A stretch of 50,919 nt of DNA from Streptomyces turgidiscabies Car8 (GTDB lineage: Bacteria > Actinomycetota > Actinomycetes > Streptomycetales > Streptomycetaceae), in NCBI RefSeq assembly GCF_000331005.1, contig NZ_AEJB01000327.1, positions 1 to 50,919 of the forward strand, given 5' to 3'. The position numbers and the translations under genes are program-made. The number at the start of each line of letters is the position of its first letter. The stretch's first letter is position 1. The notes beneath the pieces were generated by a model. That model worked only from the letters and a program-made list of their open reading frames with translations, did not search any database and was not told where the DNA came from. This document shows positions 33,000 through 42,121 of the stretch, one piece after another.

Positions 33000-34931
33000 T
33001 CAGCGGGGTCCCCAGCCCCCGTACGCGCCGCCGTAGCCGTAGGGGTAGGGGTTGCCGCCGGTGTTTCCGTACGGGTTGTTCCCGTACGGGTTGGTCCCGC
33101 AGTTGTAGTTCCCGTAGTAGTAGCAGGGCACGTTCGGCGGGTTCGAGGCCGAGGGGGTCGTCGCGGCCGCCGACGGGGTCGGGGTCGGCTGGGCCGGTGT
33201 GGAGGTGGGGCTCGGCGCCGGGGTGGTCGACGGCTCGGGGCTGTTCTTGACGACCGGCGGTCTCGACTCAGTGGCCGCGTCCCAGTTGACGGCCTCCATC
33301 TGGAGCGAGGGCGCCGAGGAGTCGAAGACCCAGTGCTGGTCGGCGGCCTCCTCGCGCGGCTTCAGGACCAGCGGCGCCTCGCCCCTGGCGGTGGCGGGCG
33401 TCAGCGCCAGCTCCTGGTCCCAGCGCGGGACGAGGGTGCCCTGGAGGGTGAAGTCGTAGCGCACGTTCTTGGTGCCGGGCTGGGAGACGCCCGTGCACGG
33501 GGCGAGCTGGACCGAGTAGCCGAGGTGGGAGTCGAGGCAGAGGTCCGGCGCGGCGGCGTTGCGCAGCAGGCCGTCGGTCTCGTACGTCCACTCCTGGCCG
33601 GTCGCCGCCGAGCAGGTGGTCAGCTCGGTCTCCGCGCCCTTGACGGCCTTGCCGCCGACGACGCCTATGCACAGTTTGGACTCGACGTTGTGCAGTCGGC
33701 CGCGCAGGGCGCCCTTCGTGGTCTCCCCCGAGCCGACCCACGAGGGGTCGCTGTCGGACGCGCCGGAGCCGTTGGTGGCGGTGTCCGAGGGGCTGGTCCC
33801 GGCGGTCTGGCCCTCGTCGTCGTCCGACCCCAGGACGGACCACAGGACCAGCGGCACGAGGACCAGCGCGCTCACGGTCGCCGCGGCCAGGACCCGGTTG
33901 CGGCGGCGGACCGCGCGCCGGGCCGCCTTGTGCGCGGAGCGGTGCGAGCCGGGGCGGACAGCCAGCTCGGTGGTGACAGGCGGGTTCGCCGGCATGGGCG
34001 GGGCCTGCGCCAGGACACGCGGGACCGGGAGCACGCTCTCGACCGTGGCCATCTCGATGACCGGGGCCTGGTCGACCTCCACGATGGCGCTCTCCGCGGC
34101 GCGGCCCGGGCGGGACTCCAGATAGGCGCGCGCACCCCAGCCGAGGACTCCCTCGGCCAGCGCGAGGGCGAGGTCGCCGTTGAACTGGTTCAGCTGGTCG
34201 GCCGCGTACCGGCAGGGCTTGCAGTCGGCGAGGTGCTTGGCGAGGTCGGGGTCGATGTCGAAGCTGCGGCGTCGGCAGGTGACGTCGATCAGCCGGATGT
34301 AGCGGCGGCACTCCTCCTGCTGCACGACCTCGCGGTGGACGTGCAGGCACTCCTCGCGCAGACGTCCGCGGGCCCGGCCGAGTTCCACGGCGGCGTCCGT
34401 CACGCTCAGGCCCAGCAGGCCGGCGGGTATCTCCAGCGGTTCGGCCTCGACCTCCGCGTGCCACAGCAGGCAGCGCGCGGACTGTGGGAGGTTCTGGAAC
34501 GCCCTGGAGAGCAGCCGCCGGTCGGGGGCGGGCAGCAGCCGGGCGGCGACACGGTTTCCGCCACCGGCCGTGGAGCGCAGTTCGGGGTGGAGCATCTCGT
34601 GCCGGTGGTCGCCCTCCCACTCCGCCGCCAGTCGGCGCACGGTGACCAGGAGGTGGGGCCGCCACGCGGAGGTGGGGCCGCTCTGCCGCAGGGATTCCCC
34701 GAAGAGGCGGGTGAACGCGGCCGTGGTGAGCATTCCGGCGGGACGCGGACCGCTGGTGCACAGACGGGCATAGGCGAAGGCCGCTTCCCAGTGCCTGTCG
34801 AGCAGTTCACCCACGGGATGGAGCGCGGGCGTCGTCCCCGTCCACTTCTTCAGCTCCGCGCTCAGTTCGACATCCGAGGCGTCGGACGCGGGAGCCGGGG
34901 TTGGGGAATTCGACAGGCCTGCGTCTTTCAC
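33000..34931 (-). CDS. Sigma-factor-like / zinc-finger anti-sigma-like / TM / ricin-B-lectin fusion (paralogue 2)
   Basis: This 643-residue protein has the same domain order as the one at 19.7-21.4 kb. Sigma region-2-like residues are 45-105 and region-4-like residues 145-200 (LPQSARCLLWHAEVE). H233-x3-C237-x2-C240 is the zinc motif. One helix at 346-367, then a linker and a ricin-B-type domain (408-536, LCIGVVGGKAV and LCLDSHLGYS). Unlike its paralogue it ends in a Thr/Pro/Ser stretch and a Tyr/Gly/Asn-rich tail (601-643, PYGN repeats). GTG 34931 follows GGAGGA. Identical layout points to duplication and to shared function. A CsoR-like palindrome lies upstream. Confidence 0.82.
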   Translation of the reverse strand: MKDAGLSNSPTPAPASDASDVELSAELKKWTGTTPALHPVGELLDRHWEAAFAYARLCTSGPRPAGMLTTAAFTRLFGESLRQSGPTSAWRPHLLVTVRRLAAEWEGDHRHEMLHPELRSTAGGGNRVAARLLPAPDRRLLSRAFQNLPQSARCLLWHAEVEAEPLEIPAGLLGLSVTDAAVELGRARGRLREECLHVHREVVQQEECRRYIRLIDVTCRRRSFDIDPDLAKHLADCKPCRYAADQLNQFNGDLALALAEGVLGWGARAYLESRPGRAAESAIVEVDQAPVIEMATVESVLPVPRVLAQAPPMPANPPVTTELAVRPGSHRSAHKAARRAVRRRNRVLAAATVSALVLVPLVLWSVLGSDDDEGQTAGTSPSDTATNGSGASDSDPSWVGSGETTKGALRGRLHNVESKLCIGVVGGKAVKGAETELTTCSAATGQEWTYETDGLLRNAAAPDLCLDSHLGYSVQLAPCTGVSQPGTKNVRYDFTLQGTLVPRWDQELALTPATARGEAPLVLKPREEAADQHWVFDSSAPSLQMEAVNWDAATESRPPVVKNSPEPSTTPAPSPTSTPAQPTPTPSAAATTPSASNPPNVPCYYYGNYNCGTNPYGNNPYGNTGGNPYPYGYGGAYGGWGPR

Positions 34932-35426
34932 GTCTGTATTCCTCCACGGACAACGCGGGTTTTAGTCCATACCCAGGGGTATGCGACCCTGCCGACGAAA
35001 CGACAGGATCCGACCAAACAGGGAATCGGTATCGCGAACACCCGCGGCAGACAGCTCTTTTGGAGCGGGGAGTCAGCGGGGGCGTCGCGTACGTGCAGAG
35101 GCAGAAAAGATCGCCCGCACGCCGACGTGCACACCTTTGCACAGCTCATCGAGCCGTAACAAGAGATCACGCCGTTTTCCGCATTGCTCTGTGACCTAAA
35201 GCGGTTGACGGCGTGTCAATGGGATGCACCTTTAGGGATTGCCACTGTATCAACATCCTCATTGCAAACGGTATTCACTTCACTCAGGGACGTTTCGCAA
35301 CCATTGAGTCCGGTCCCCCGCGGATGGCGTAAAACCGCCCACCCATGGTGTCCTGTCCGCGCCCCTTGCGTGTTTTCGCAGCTCATGGTTCCTGGCGTGC
35401 GACGGCCGTCGCAACGGGTGGCGTCG
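34932..35426. other. Intergenic region upstream of the second ricin-lectin gene
   Basis: These ~495 bp hold the palindrome 34968-34983 and the promoter of the minus-strand gene at 33000-34931. The AraC gene ends at 35427. No other gene, repeat or hairpin was recognised. Confidence 0.45.
34968..34983 (-). promoter_or_regulatory. Perfect palindrome CATACCC-AG-GGGTATG (CsoR-like)
   Basis: Two 7-bp arms flank a 2-bp centre, 37-52 bp upstream of the GTG. The TACCC/GGGTA pattern resembles metal-sensing CsoR/RcnR-family sites. No CsoR gene or copper gene is nearby, so this is a resemblance only. Confidence 0.45.
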
Positions 35427-36413
35427 TCACGTCGGTTGACCGGTTCCTTCACATCTCCCGCCCACAGCCGTCCCGGAACCAATAGCGGGCGCGGTTTCGG
35501 CCGAACCCCGTCTGCACAGCGCCCGGTACGCGCCCGGCGGCGTCCCGTGACGCTCCCGGAACACCCGGTTGAAGTGGAAGGGGCTGGCGAAACCGGAAGC
35601 GGCGGCGACGCGTTCCACCGGCAGGTCGGTGGCCTCCAGCAACCGGGCCGCATGGCTCAGCCGGGCCTCGCGCAGCGCCCGCATCGGGGACCGGCCGAGC
35701 TGCTCGGTGAACAGGTGCGCGAACCGTGAGGGGGAGAGCGCGACCTCGTCGGCGAGCGATCGGACGGTGTGCGGGGCGGCGGGGTCGGCTGTGATGAGTG
35801 CCTCCGCCCGGGTTACCCGCGCGTCGACTCCCGGCCGGTTCGGAAGGGGGCGGGCCGCTGCCGAGGCCAGCAGGACGATTTCCTCCAGGGAACACAAGGC
35901 GAGCTCCCGGGCGGCGGTGCCGTGGGCGACGGCTGTCGGGCCGTCCGGCGTGGCGGGGGAAGCGGAACCGGGCGGCCGCTCCGCGCTGCCCGGCCAGCGG
36001 GCGTCCGACAGCATGCGGGCGAACGCCGTCGCCATCCGGTCGTGCAGGGCGCCCGGGACCGGGGCGACGACGTACATGCCGTCGCCGACCGCGTACGGGC
36101 TCAGCCAGGACGTCCAGGAGGGGCGGGCCTGGCAGTGCGCCCACCAGAACCGCCAGTGCCGGGCACCCGGCCGGATCTGGTAGCGGTGGGGCACACCGGG
36201 GCCGAGGACGACCAGGTCCCCGGCGCCGGCCCGCGCCCCGGCCGCGCCCTGGGTCAGCAGGCCGTGGCCGTCCGTCGTCCAGGTGAACAGCCAACTGTCG
36301 GCGCCCTGCGGCCTGTTGACGGCGTAACCGGGCCCCTGGTCGTAGCGCCCGACGGTCACCAGACCGGGTGGCGGTGCGGAGACAGCGGTCTCGGGCAATC
36401 GGTCAGCGTTCAT
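35427..36413 (-). CDS. AraC-family transcriptional regulator
   Basis: This 328-residue protein has an N-terminal cupin-like sensor (about 30-130, GDLVVLGPGVPHRYQ) and a C-terminal double HTH (about 215-315, VRSLADEVALSPSRFAHLF and GFASPFHFNRVFRERHG). It is divergent from the PhyH gene, with 68 bp between, so it probably controls it. ATG 36413 was chosen: AAGG (36420-36423) abuts an ATG at 36419 but lies 6 nt before this one. Confidence 0.9.
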   Translation of the reverse strand: MNADRLPETAVSAPPPGLVTVGRYDQGPGYAVNRPQGADSWLFTWTTDGHGLLTQGAAGARAGAGDLVVLGPGVPHRYQIRPGARHWRFWWAHCQARPSWTSWLSPYAVGDGMYVVAPVPGALHDRMATAFARMLSDARWPGSAERPPGSASPATPDGPTAVAHGTAARELALCSLEEIVLLASAAARPLPNRPGVDARVTRAEALITADPAAPHTVRSLADEVALSPSRFAHLFTEQLGRSPMRALREARLSHAARLLEATDLPVERVAAASGFASPFHFNRVFRERHGTPPGAYRALCRRGSAETAPAIGSGTAVGGRCEGTGQPT

Positions 36414-36481
36414 GGGCATCCTTACCAGGGGCGGCAAACCCTAGCCTGACGGCTGGTGACAGCGGACCGAAGGAGTGGACG

Positions 36482-37321
36482 ATGACAGTCACAGGCATCG
36501 ATGCCGCCGACGCTCACATCCTGCCGGAGGCGGAGCGCCGACGGTTCGAGGAGGACGGATTCACCGTCGTGCGGGGCCTGTTCGGGTACGACGAGATCGC
36601 CGCACTCCGCGCCGAGTTCGCGGCGCTGCACGCGGCCGGTCCGGTGCCGGGGCACTTCGAGCCCCGTCCGCCCGGGCAGGACGGGCGCCCGGCCGACCCG
36701 CTGGACGCGTATCCGCGGGTGATGCAGCCGCACGAGTTCCACGAGCCGTCGCTCGGCTGGCTGCTGGATCCCCGGCTGCGGGCCGTCCTCGAAGTACTGC
36801 TCGGCGAGGAGGTGCTGGCCGCGCAGAGCATGTTCTATTACAAGCCGCCGGGTGCGCGCGGCCAGGCGCTGCACCAGGACAACTTCTTTCTGCGGGTCGA
36901 ACCGGGCACGTGTGTCGCCGCCTGGATCGCCTGCGAGACGATCGACCGGGAGAACGGCGGCCTGGAGGTCGTGCCGGGCACGCACCGCATGGACCTGTTC
37001 TGTCCGCAGGAGGCGGACGCCGGAGTGTCCTTCGCCCGGGAGTACGTGCCGCCGCCGCCCGGACTCACCCCGGTGCCGGTCGACATGGCCCCGGGTGACG
37101 TCCTGTTCTTCAACGGCAGCCTGGTGCACGGCTCGCAGCCCAACCGCAGCGCCGACCGGTTCCGGCGCTCCTTCATCGGTCATTACGTGGGCCGCTCGAC
37201 GGAGCGCATCGGCCACTTCTACCGGACGGTCTCCATGAACGGCGACCGGGTCCGGCTGCGCGAGAGCGAGCACGCGGGGCCGTGCGGTACGGAGTTCGGG
37301 CCGGCGTCCGCACCGCACTGA
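36482..37321 (+). CDS. PhyH-family Fe(II)/2-oxoglutarate dioxygenase
   Basis: This 279-residue protein is a phytanoyl-CoA dioxygenase-like enzyme. The iron-binding pair is HQD in GQALHQDNFF and the distal His is in SLVHGSQPNRS; the downstream Arg in RFRRSFIGHY fits 2-oxoglutarate binding. It should hydroxylate an unknown small molecule. ATG 36482 follows AGGAG by 6 nt. Its divergent partner is the AraC regulator; such AraC-PhyH pairs are common in actinobacteria and suggest substrate-inducible catabolism. Confidence 0.9.
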   Translation: MTVTGIDAADAHILPEAERRRFEEDGFTVVRGLFGYDEIAALRAEFAALHAAGPVPGHFEPRPPGQDGRPADPLDAYPRVMQPHEFHEPSLGWLLDPRLRAVLEVLLGEEVLAAQSMFYYKPPGARGQALHQDNFFLRVEPGTCVAAWIACETIDRENGGLEVVPGTHRMDLFCPQEADAGVSFAREYVPPPPGLTPVPVDMAPGDVLFFNGSLVHGSQPNRSADRFRRSFIGHYVGRSTERIGHFYRTVSMNGDRVRLRESEHAGPCGTEFGPASAPH

Positions 37322-37334
37322 CGGCGACGCCGTC
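37320..37334. terminator. Short hairpin between convergent genes
   Basis: GACGGC-GAC-GCCGTC, 6 bp, overlaps the PhyH stop. It is weak for a terminator but well placed in the 19-bp gap. Confidence 0.35.
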
Positions 37335-37340
37335 GTCCGA

Positions 37341-40187
37341 TCACGGCCCCGGCGTTCCGTCCAGTTGCTCCGGCGACTCCGGCAGCGCGTCGCGGAGTTG
37401 GGCGCGGCCCGTGATGCCGAGCTTGGGGAAGACGCGGTAGAGGTGGAAACCGACCGTGCGGGGCGAGAGGAAGATGCGTTCACCGATCTCCCGGTTGGTG
37501 AGGCCTGCTGCGGCCAGCCGGGCGATCTGGAGCTGCTGCGGGGTGAGTTCGGCGAGGACGTCACGCGGCGTGGTGCTGGTGGGGGTGACGCCGGCGGCCC
37601 GCAGTTCGGCGCGGGCGCGCTCGGTCCAGGGGCGGGCGCCGACCCGTTCGAAGGCGACGAGTGCGGCGGTGAGCTGGGGGCGGGCCTCCACCGAGCGGCG
37701 TCTGCGGCGCAGCCACTCCGCGTAGTCGAGTCGGACCGACGCCCGCTCGAACAGCCACTGTTCACCGGCCGGGTCGGCGAGCGCGGCCGTGAAGTGCTCC
37801 TCCGCCTCGTCCCCTTCGCTCAGCAGGGCGTCCGCCCGGTGCAGTACGGCGGCCAGCCGGGCGGAGATCCCGCCGGCCGCGAGGCGGCGCCGGGTCGCGT
37901 CGACGATCAGGCGTGCCTCGTCGGCGCGACCGGTGCGTACGGCCGCTGCCGTGAGGTCGGCCAGGTAGTAGTGGGAGGCGTGGTAGTGCACAGGCTCGGG
38001 CTCGGCGTCCTGGGTGTAGACGGCCCGGAAGCGGGTGTAGGCGCCGGCGTGGTCACCTTCGGCGAGGGCGGCGGCGCCGAGGGCGTAGTGCCTCCGTACC
38101 TGCAGGCTGCGGGAGTTGGGCAGGTCGACGCCGTGGACGGCACGCTGCACGGCCGTGCGGGCCGCCTCGGTGTCGCCGCGCAGGGCGAGGATGGTGGCGC
38201 CGACGACGGGCGAGCCGGCCGCCACGATCTCCAGGCCGGCCTCGGCGGCCGTCCGGTACGACTCGTCGAAGACCGTGCGGGCCCGGGTCCAGGAGCCGTT
38301 CTCGTACAGGGCGAGGGCGAGGGCGTTGGCGACGGTCGCGTTGGCGCCGGCCGTCGGTGAACGCCGCAGATGGTCGAGGGCGGCGCCGAGCAGGCGGACG
38401 GCCTCGGCGGTCTCGTCGAGGACCCAGGCGGCGGCGCCGACGACGATCAGCCGGGACAGTCTGCGGTCCGGTGCGGTCGCCTCGGAGTGCCCGGGCAGCG
38501 GCTCGGTCCAGTCGGTGCTCCTGAGCAGCGCGAGTGCCTGCTCGCGGTGGCGTGCGGGGTCGCAGCCGGCCAGCGCCCACATCCGGCCGCTCTCGTCGTC
38601 CTGGGGCGGAACGCGTTCGGTGATGCGCTGGATGCGCTCGCGGAACGTGGGGTCCCCGGAGTGGTAGGCGGGGGTGGTGGCCGTGGCGAGGGCGTCGAGG
38701 GTGAGGCCCGGATCGGTGTCGACGGCGGCCTTGGCGACCGGCAGCAGGAAGCCGAGCGAGTCCTCGAAACGGGTGGTCACGGCGAGTGCCCAGCCGGCCC
38801 GGAGCGAGGCCTCGGCGAGCACGGCCGGGTCGTCGGTGAGGGTGAGGACATGGGTGGCCAGCTCGCTCACCCAGCGCGGGTGGCCTGCGTGCATGGCCAT
38901 GGTCGCGGCCCGGACCAGACGCCTGGAGCGGGTGTCGGGGTCGGGGCTGAGCCGGGCCGCCCGTTCGAGGGCGGCGGCGGCTGCCGCGTATCCGCCTCGG
39001 CGTTGTGCGCGGCCCGCGCTGTCCTCCAGGCCCTGGGCGGCCTGCTCGTCGACGCCGAGGACGGCGGCGGCCCGGTGCCAGGCGCGCCGGTCCGGGTCAC
39101 CGGCGAGGACGTCGGCCAGGGCGGTGTGGGCGGCGTGGCGTTCCGCGTAGCTCGCGGACTGGTAGACGGCGGAGCGGATCAGCGGGTGCCGGAAGTGGAG
39201 CCGGCCGCCGTCGATGCGGACGAGGCCCGCCCGTTCGGCGGGCCGCCAGTCGGCGGGGTCCGCGGTGTGCCCTGCGGCGGAGAGGATGACGGGCAGTTCG
39301 GCCGTCTCGGCGGCTGCCGCGAGGAGCAGCAACCGGCGGGTGGGCTCGGGGAGTTCGGGCAGGTCCGCGGCGAAGATCGCCTCCAGCCGGTCGGTGAGGG
39401 GCAGCGCGTCGGTGGCGCCGTCCTGTCCTGCGGCGGGGTCGCGGCTGACCGCCCGGGCGAGTTCGACGAGGGCGAGGGGGACACCGGCCGCCTGGTCGAG
39501 GATCCGGGAGCGGGCGCGTCCGACGGGCGGTTCGGGCTGGAGGTCGAGGAGGCGTCCGGCGGCGGCCGGGGGCAGCGGCTCGACGGTCAACTGCCGTCTT
39601 TCGCGGGCGAACTGCGGGGGTACGGCGTTGTCCCGGGTGGCGAGCACCATCGCGACCGGCTCTCCTTCGAGGCGCCGGGCGACGAAGGCGAGGACGTCGA
39701 GGGTGCCCACGTCGAGCCAGTGGGCGTCGTCGACGACGAGCAGCAGCGGCCCCCGGCTCGCCGCGTCGGAGAGCAGGGTGAGGGCGCCGAGCGAGGTGAG
39801 CAGCGGGTCGGGGGCGGCGTCCTCGGACTGCTCGGGGTCGAGCCCGAACACACCGAGCAGCGCCGCCCGTTGACGGACGGGCAGCTCACCGGCGAGGTCC
39901 AGTACGGGTCGCAGCAGTTGGTGCAGTCCGGCGAACGGCAGCCCGGACTCGCCTTCACAGCCTCGGCAGCGCAGGACGCGCAGTCCGGCCCGCAGAGCTG
40001 TACGGCCGACGGCGTCGAGCAGCACGCTCTTGCCCGCGCCCGGTGGGCCGGTCACGACCAGGACGCCCGGCGGAGTGCCCGGGAGGTCGCCGGGTTCGGC
40101 CGCCGTCTCGTTCACCAGGTCGGTCAGCAGGGCCAGTTCGCGGTCACGGCCGACGATCCACTCCGCGCCGAAGCGGGAGGGGCTCAT
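37341..40187 (-). CDS. LAL-family LuxR regulator with AAA ATPase domain
   Basis: This 948-residue protein has an N-terminal ATPase (Walker A GPPGAGKS, Walker B LLLVVDDAHWLD), a long TPR-like middle (about 330-850) and a C-terminal LuxR HTH (ELTPQQLQIARLAAAGLTN, then IFLSPRTVGFHLYRVF). Large ATP-binding regulators of the LuxR family (LAL) usually activate secondary metabolism or degradation genes. The target is unknown. ATG 40187 follows a weak purine tract. It is convergent with the PhyH gene, so it need not control it. Confidence 0.92.
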   Translation of the reverse strand: MSPSRFGAEWIVGRDRELALLTDLVNETAAEPGDLPGTPPGVLVVTGPPGAGKSVLLDAVGRTALRAGLRVLRCRGCEGESGLPFAGLHQLLRPVLDLAGELPVRQRAALLGVFGLDPEQSEDAAPDPLLTSLGALTLLSDAASRGPLLLVVDDAHWLDVGTLDVLAFVARRLEGEPVAMVLATRDNAVPPQFARERRQLTVEPLPPAAAGRLLDLQPEPPVGRARSRILDQAAGVPLALVELARAVSRDPAAGQDGATDALPLTDRLEAIFAADLPELPEPTRRLLLLAAAAETAELPVILSAAGHTADPADWRPAERAGLVRIDGGRLHFRHPLIRSAVYQSASYAERHAAHTALADVLAGDPDRRAWHRAAAVLGVDEQAAQGLEDSAGRAQRRGGYAAAAAALERAARLSPDPDTRSRRLVRAATMAMHAGHPRWVSELATHVLTLTDDPAVLAEASLRAGWALAVTTRFEDSLGFLLPVAKAAVDTDPGLTLDALATATTPAYHSGDPTFRERIQRITERVPPQDDESGRMWALAGCDPARHREQALALLRSTDWTEPLPGHSEATAPDRRLSRLIVVGAAAWVLDETAEAVRLLGAALDHLRRSPTAGANATVANALALALYENGSWTRARTVFDESYRTAAEAGLEIVAAGSPVVGATILALRGDTEAARTAVQRAVHGVDLPNSRSLQVRRHYALGAAALAEGDHAGAYTRFRAVYTQDAEPEPVHYHASHYYLADLTAAAVRTGRADEARLIVDATRRRLAAGGISARLAAVLHRADALLSEGDEAEEHFTAALADPAGEQWLFERASVRLDYAEWLRRRRRSVEARPQLTAALVAFERVGARPWTERARAELRAAGVTPTSTTPRDVLAELTPQQLQIARLAAAGLTNREIGERIFLSPRTVGFHLYRVFPKLGITGRAQLRDALPESPEQLDGTPGP

Positions 40188-40315
40188 GCGGCGGTCCCGG
40201 CGGGGGCCGACGAGGGGCGTAAGTCCGACGGGTTGCGGTCTCCGATCATGTCATGACAATAAACGGTGAGTTGGCCGTCCTCCGTCCCCGGAGAGTTCCG
40301 GGGCCGGTCCTCGGT

Positions 40316-40921
40316 TCAGGGCTGAAGGAGCAGGCTGAGCGTCGGCAGCGGTCCGCCGGGGAACTGCTGGAGGCGTCCCCCGTCAGCCAGTTGGCCCAGG
40401 TCGACGGCCGCCCAGCCGGCGTGTTCGACGAGCCGGGCGACCCGGTTGTTGGCGCCCGGGTGGTCGCCGGAGAGAAATATCACCCGGCGTCCGGCGGGTG
40501 TACGCGGATCGGCGCCGAGGACCGCAGGCGCCAGGGTGTTGAACGCCTTCACCAGCCGGGCGCCCGGCACCAGCCCGGCGACGATCTCGCTGGACGGGCG
40601 TCCCTGGAGGTCGACGACCCGGAAGTCGGGCGGGCCCAGCGGGTTGGTGGCGTCGATGACGATCCGTTCCTGCCAGTCGGACACCTCGGCGGCCACCAAT
40701 GCCTCGGTCAACTCCCGCCAGGGCACCGCGAGTACGACGATCTCCTCGCCGGCCGCCGCCGCCACGGTCGCCGGTGTGAGTCCCGGCCCGATCGAGTCGG
40801 CGGTCTCCCGCAGGGACCGGGGGCCTCGGCTGTCGCTGAGGAGGACCTCCTCCCCGGCGGCCACGAAGCGGGCCGCGAGGGCCTGTCCGAGGGCTCCGGC
40901 GCCGATGATGCCGATGCGCAT
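40316..40921 (-). CDS. NADP-binding reductase, F420:NADP oxidoreductase-like
   Basis: This 201-residue protein begins with a dinucleotide-binding fold (IGIIGAGALGQALAARF) and continues with VIDATNPLG and LVKAFNTLAP, the pattern of F420H2:NADP oxidoreductase-like proteins. It could move hydride between F420 and NADP. An F420-type nitroreductase lies 2.6 kb away, but no operon links them. ATG 40921; the ribosome site is weak. It is co-oriented with the LAL gene. Confidence 0.82.
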   Translation of the reverse strand: MRIGIIGAGALGQALAARFVAAGEEVLLSDSRGPRSLRETADSIGPGLTPATVAAAAGEEIVVLAVPWRELTEALVAAEVSDWQERIVIDATNPLGPPDFRVVDLQGRPSSEIVAGLVPGARLVKAFNTLAPAVLGADPRTPAGRRVIFLSGDHPGANNRVARLVEHAGWAAVDLGQLADGGRLQQFPGGPLPTLSLLLQP

Positions 40922-41215
40922 GACGTGCCTTCCTTGGCTCGGCGGGATCGTGCGGGCGAGGTCGTGTCCTGAGCATGGCCGGGTGGTGGGACCGTGGGCT
41001 TCTGTCAAGTGACTGGGACCGCGTCCGGCGTACCGGCACGGAAGTCCGTTTGACTGCGGACGGGCCGGACGCTTTGATCCTGACCGTGCCGGGCCGCGTG
41101 CCCGGCGCCCAGAGGTGCGCCCAGCCGGTAGTGGACATGGTCCGAGTCCGGCCCGAGTCGCCAGGAACGCCACGGCGTCCGAGGCGGGGCCGCACCCGCG
41201 ACCGATGGAGCGGAC

Positions 41216-42088
41216 ATGCCCGTCGAGGGTGCACCCCGCGTCAAAGGTCCAGGGACGGCCGCGGTCGTGCTGGCGACCGTCTGCGCGGCCCTGTGGGGTG
41301 TGACGGCCTGCGGTGCGTCGCCGGAGACGGACCAGGCGGCGGGGCCCGGCCCGACGGCCTCTCCCACCCCTTCGGCCGAGGTGCGGCTGCCGCCGCCGAA
41401 CGCCGGCTTCGACTACCAGATCGGCGGCGCCTACCCGCCTCCGGCGGGCGTGCGCGTCGTCAGCCGCGACCGTACGGCGGCTCCCGCGGCCGGTCTGTAC
41501 AACGTCTGTTATGTCAACGCCTTCCAGGCGCAGCCCGGCGCGGAGAAGGCGTGGCCCGCCGATCTGCTGCTGCGGGACGCGAACGGTGAGGTCGTCGTCG
41601 ACGAGGACTGGGACGAGGCGCTGCTCGACATCGGCACGGCGGCGAAGCGGAGCCGGATCGCGGCGCGGGTGAACAAGTGGACCGACGGCTGCGCGGACAA
41701 GGGCTTCGACGCGGTCGAGCCCGACAACTACGACAGCTACACCCGCTCCGACGGCCTTCTCACCGCCGGTGACGCCACCGCCTTCATCACGCTCCTCTCC
41801 CGGCACGCGCACACCCGTGGGCTGGCCGTCGGCCAGAAGAACACCGTGGAGCTGGCCGGGCTCAGGAAGCGGACCGGCCTGGACTTCGCGGTAGCGGAGG
41901 AGTGCGGCGAGTACGACGAATGCGGGGAGTACGCGCAGGCGTTCGACGACCGGGTGCTCGTGATCGAGTACACCGACAGCGGACTGCGCAAGGCCCGGGG
42001 GGCCTTCGGCGACCGGCTGAGCATCGTACGCAGGGATGTCGATGTGTCGACACCCGGCAGCGCCGGTTACGTCCGCAGGACACGCTGA
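41216..42088 (+). CDS. GH114-like (endo-alpha-1,4-polygalactosaminidase-type) lipoprotein
   Basis: This 290-residue protein has a lipobox, WGVTACGAS, and then a Pro/Thr linker. The rest matches the GH114 fold: FDYQIGGAYPPPAGV, CYVNAFQAQPG, the acidic stretch FDAVEPDNYDSY, and LAVGQKNTVEL. It should act outside the cell on galactosaminogalactan-type polymers, possibly fungal wall material. ATG 41216 has GGAG upstream (41207-41210). It stands alone. The acidic residues in DAVEPDN are probably catalytic. Confidence 0.82.
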   Translation: MPVEGAPRVKGPGTAAVVLATVCAALWGVTACGASPETDQAAGPGPTASPTPSAEVRLPPPNAGFDYQIGGAYPPPAGVRVVSRDRTAAPAAGLYNVCYVNAFQAQPGAEKAWPADLLLRDANGEVVVDEDWDEALLDIGTAAKRSRIAARVNKWTDGCADKGFDAVEPDNYDSYTRSDGLLTAGDATAFITLLSRHAHTRGLAVGQKNTVELAGLRKRTGLDFAVAEECGEYDECGEYAQAFDDRVLVIEYTDSGLRKARGAFGDRLSIVRRDVDVSTPGSAGYVRRTR

Positions 42089-42121
42089 CCCGGATCGTGT
42101 AGCCGGGCCTCCGGCGACGCG

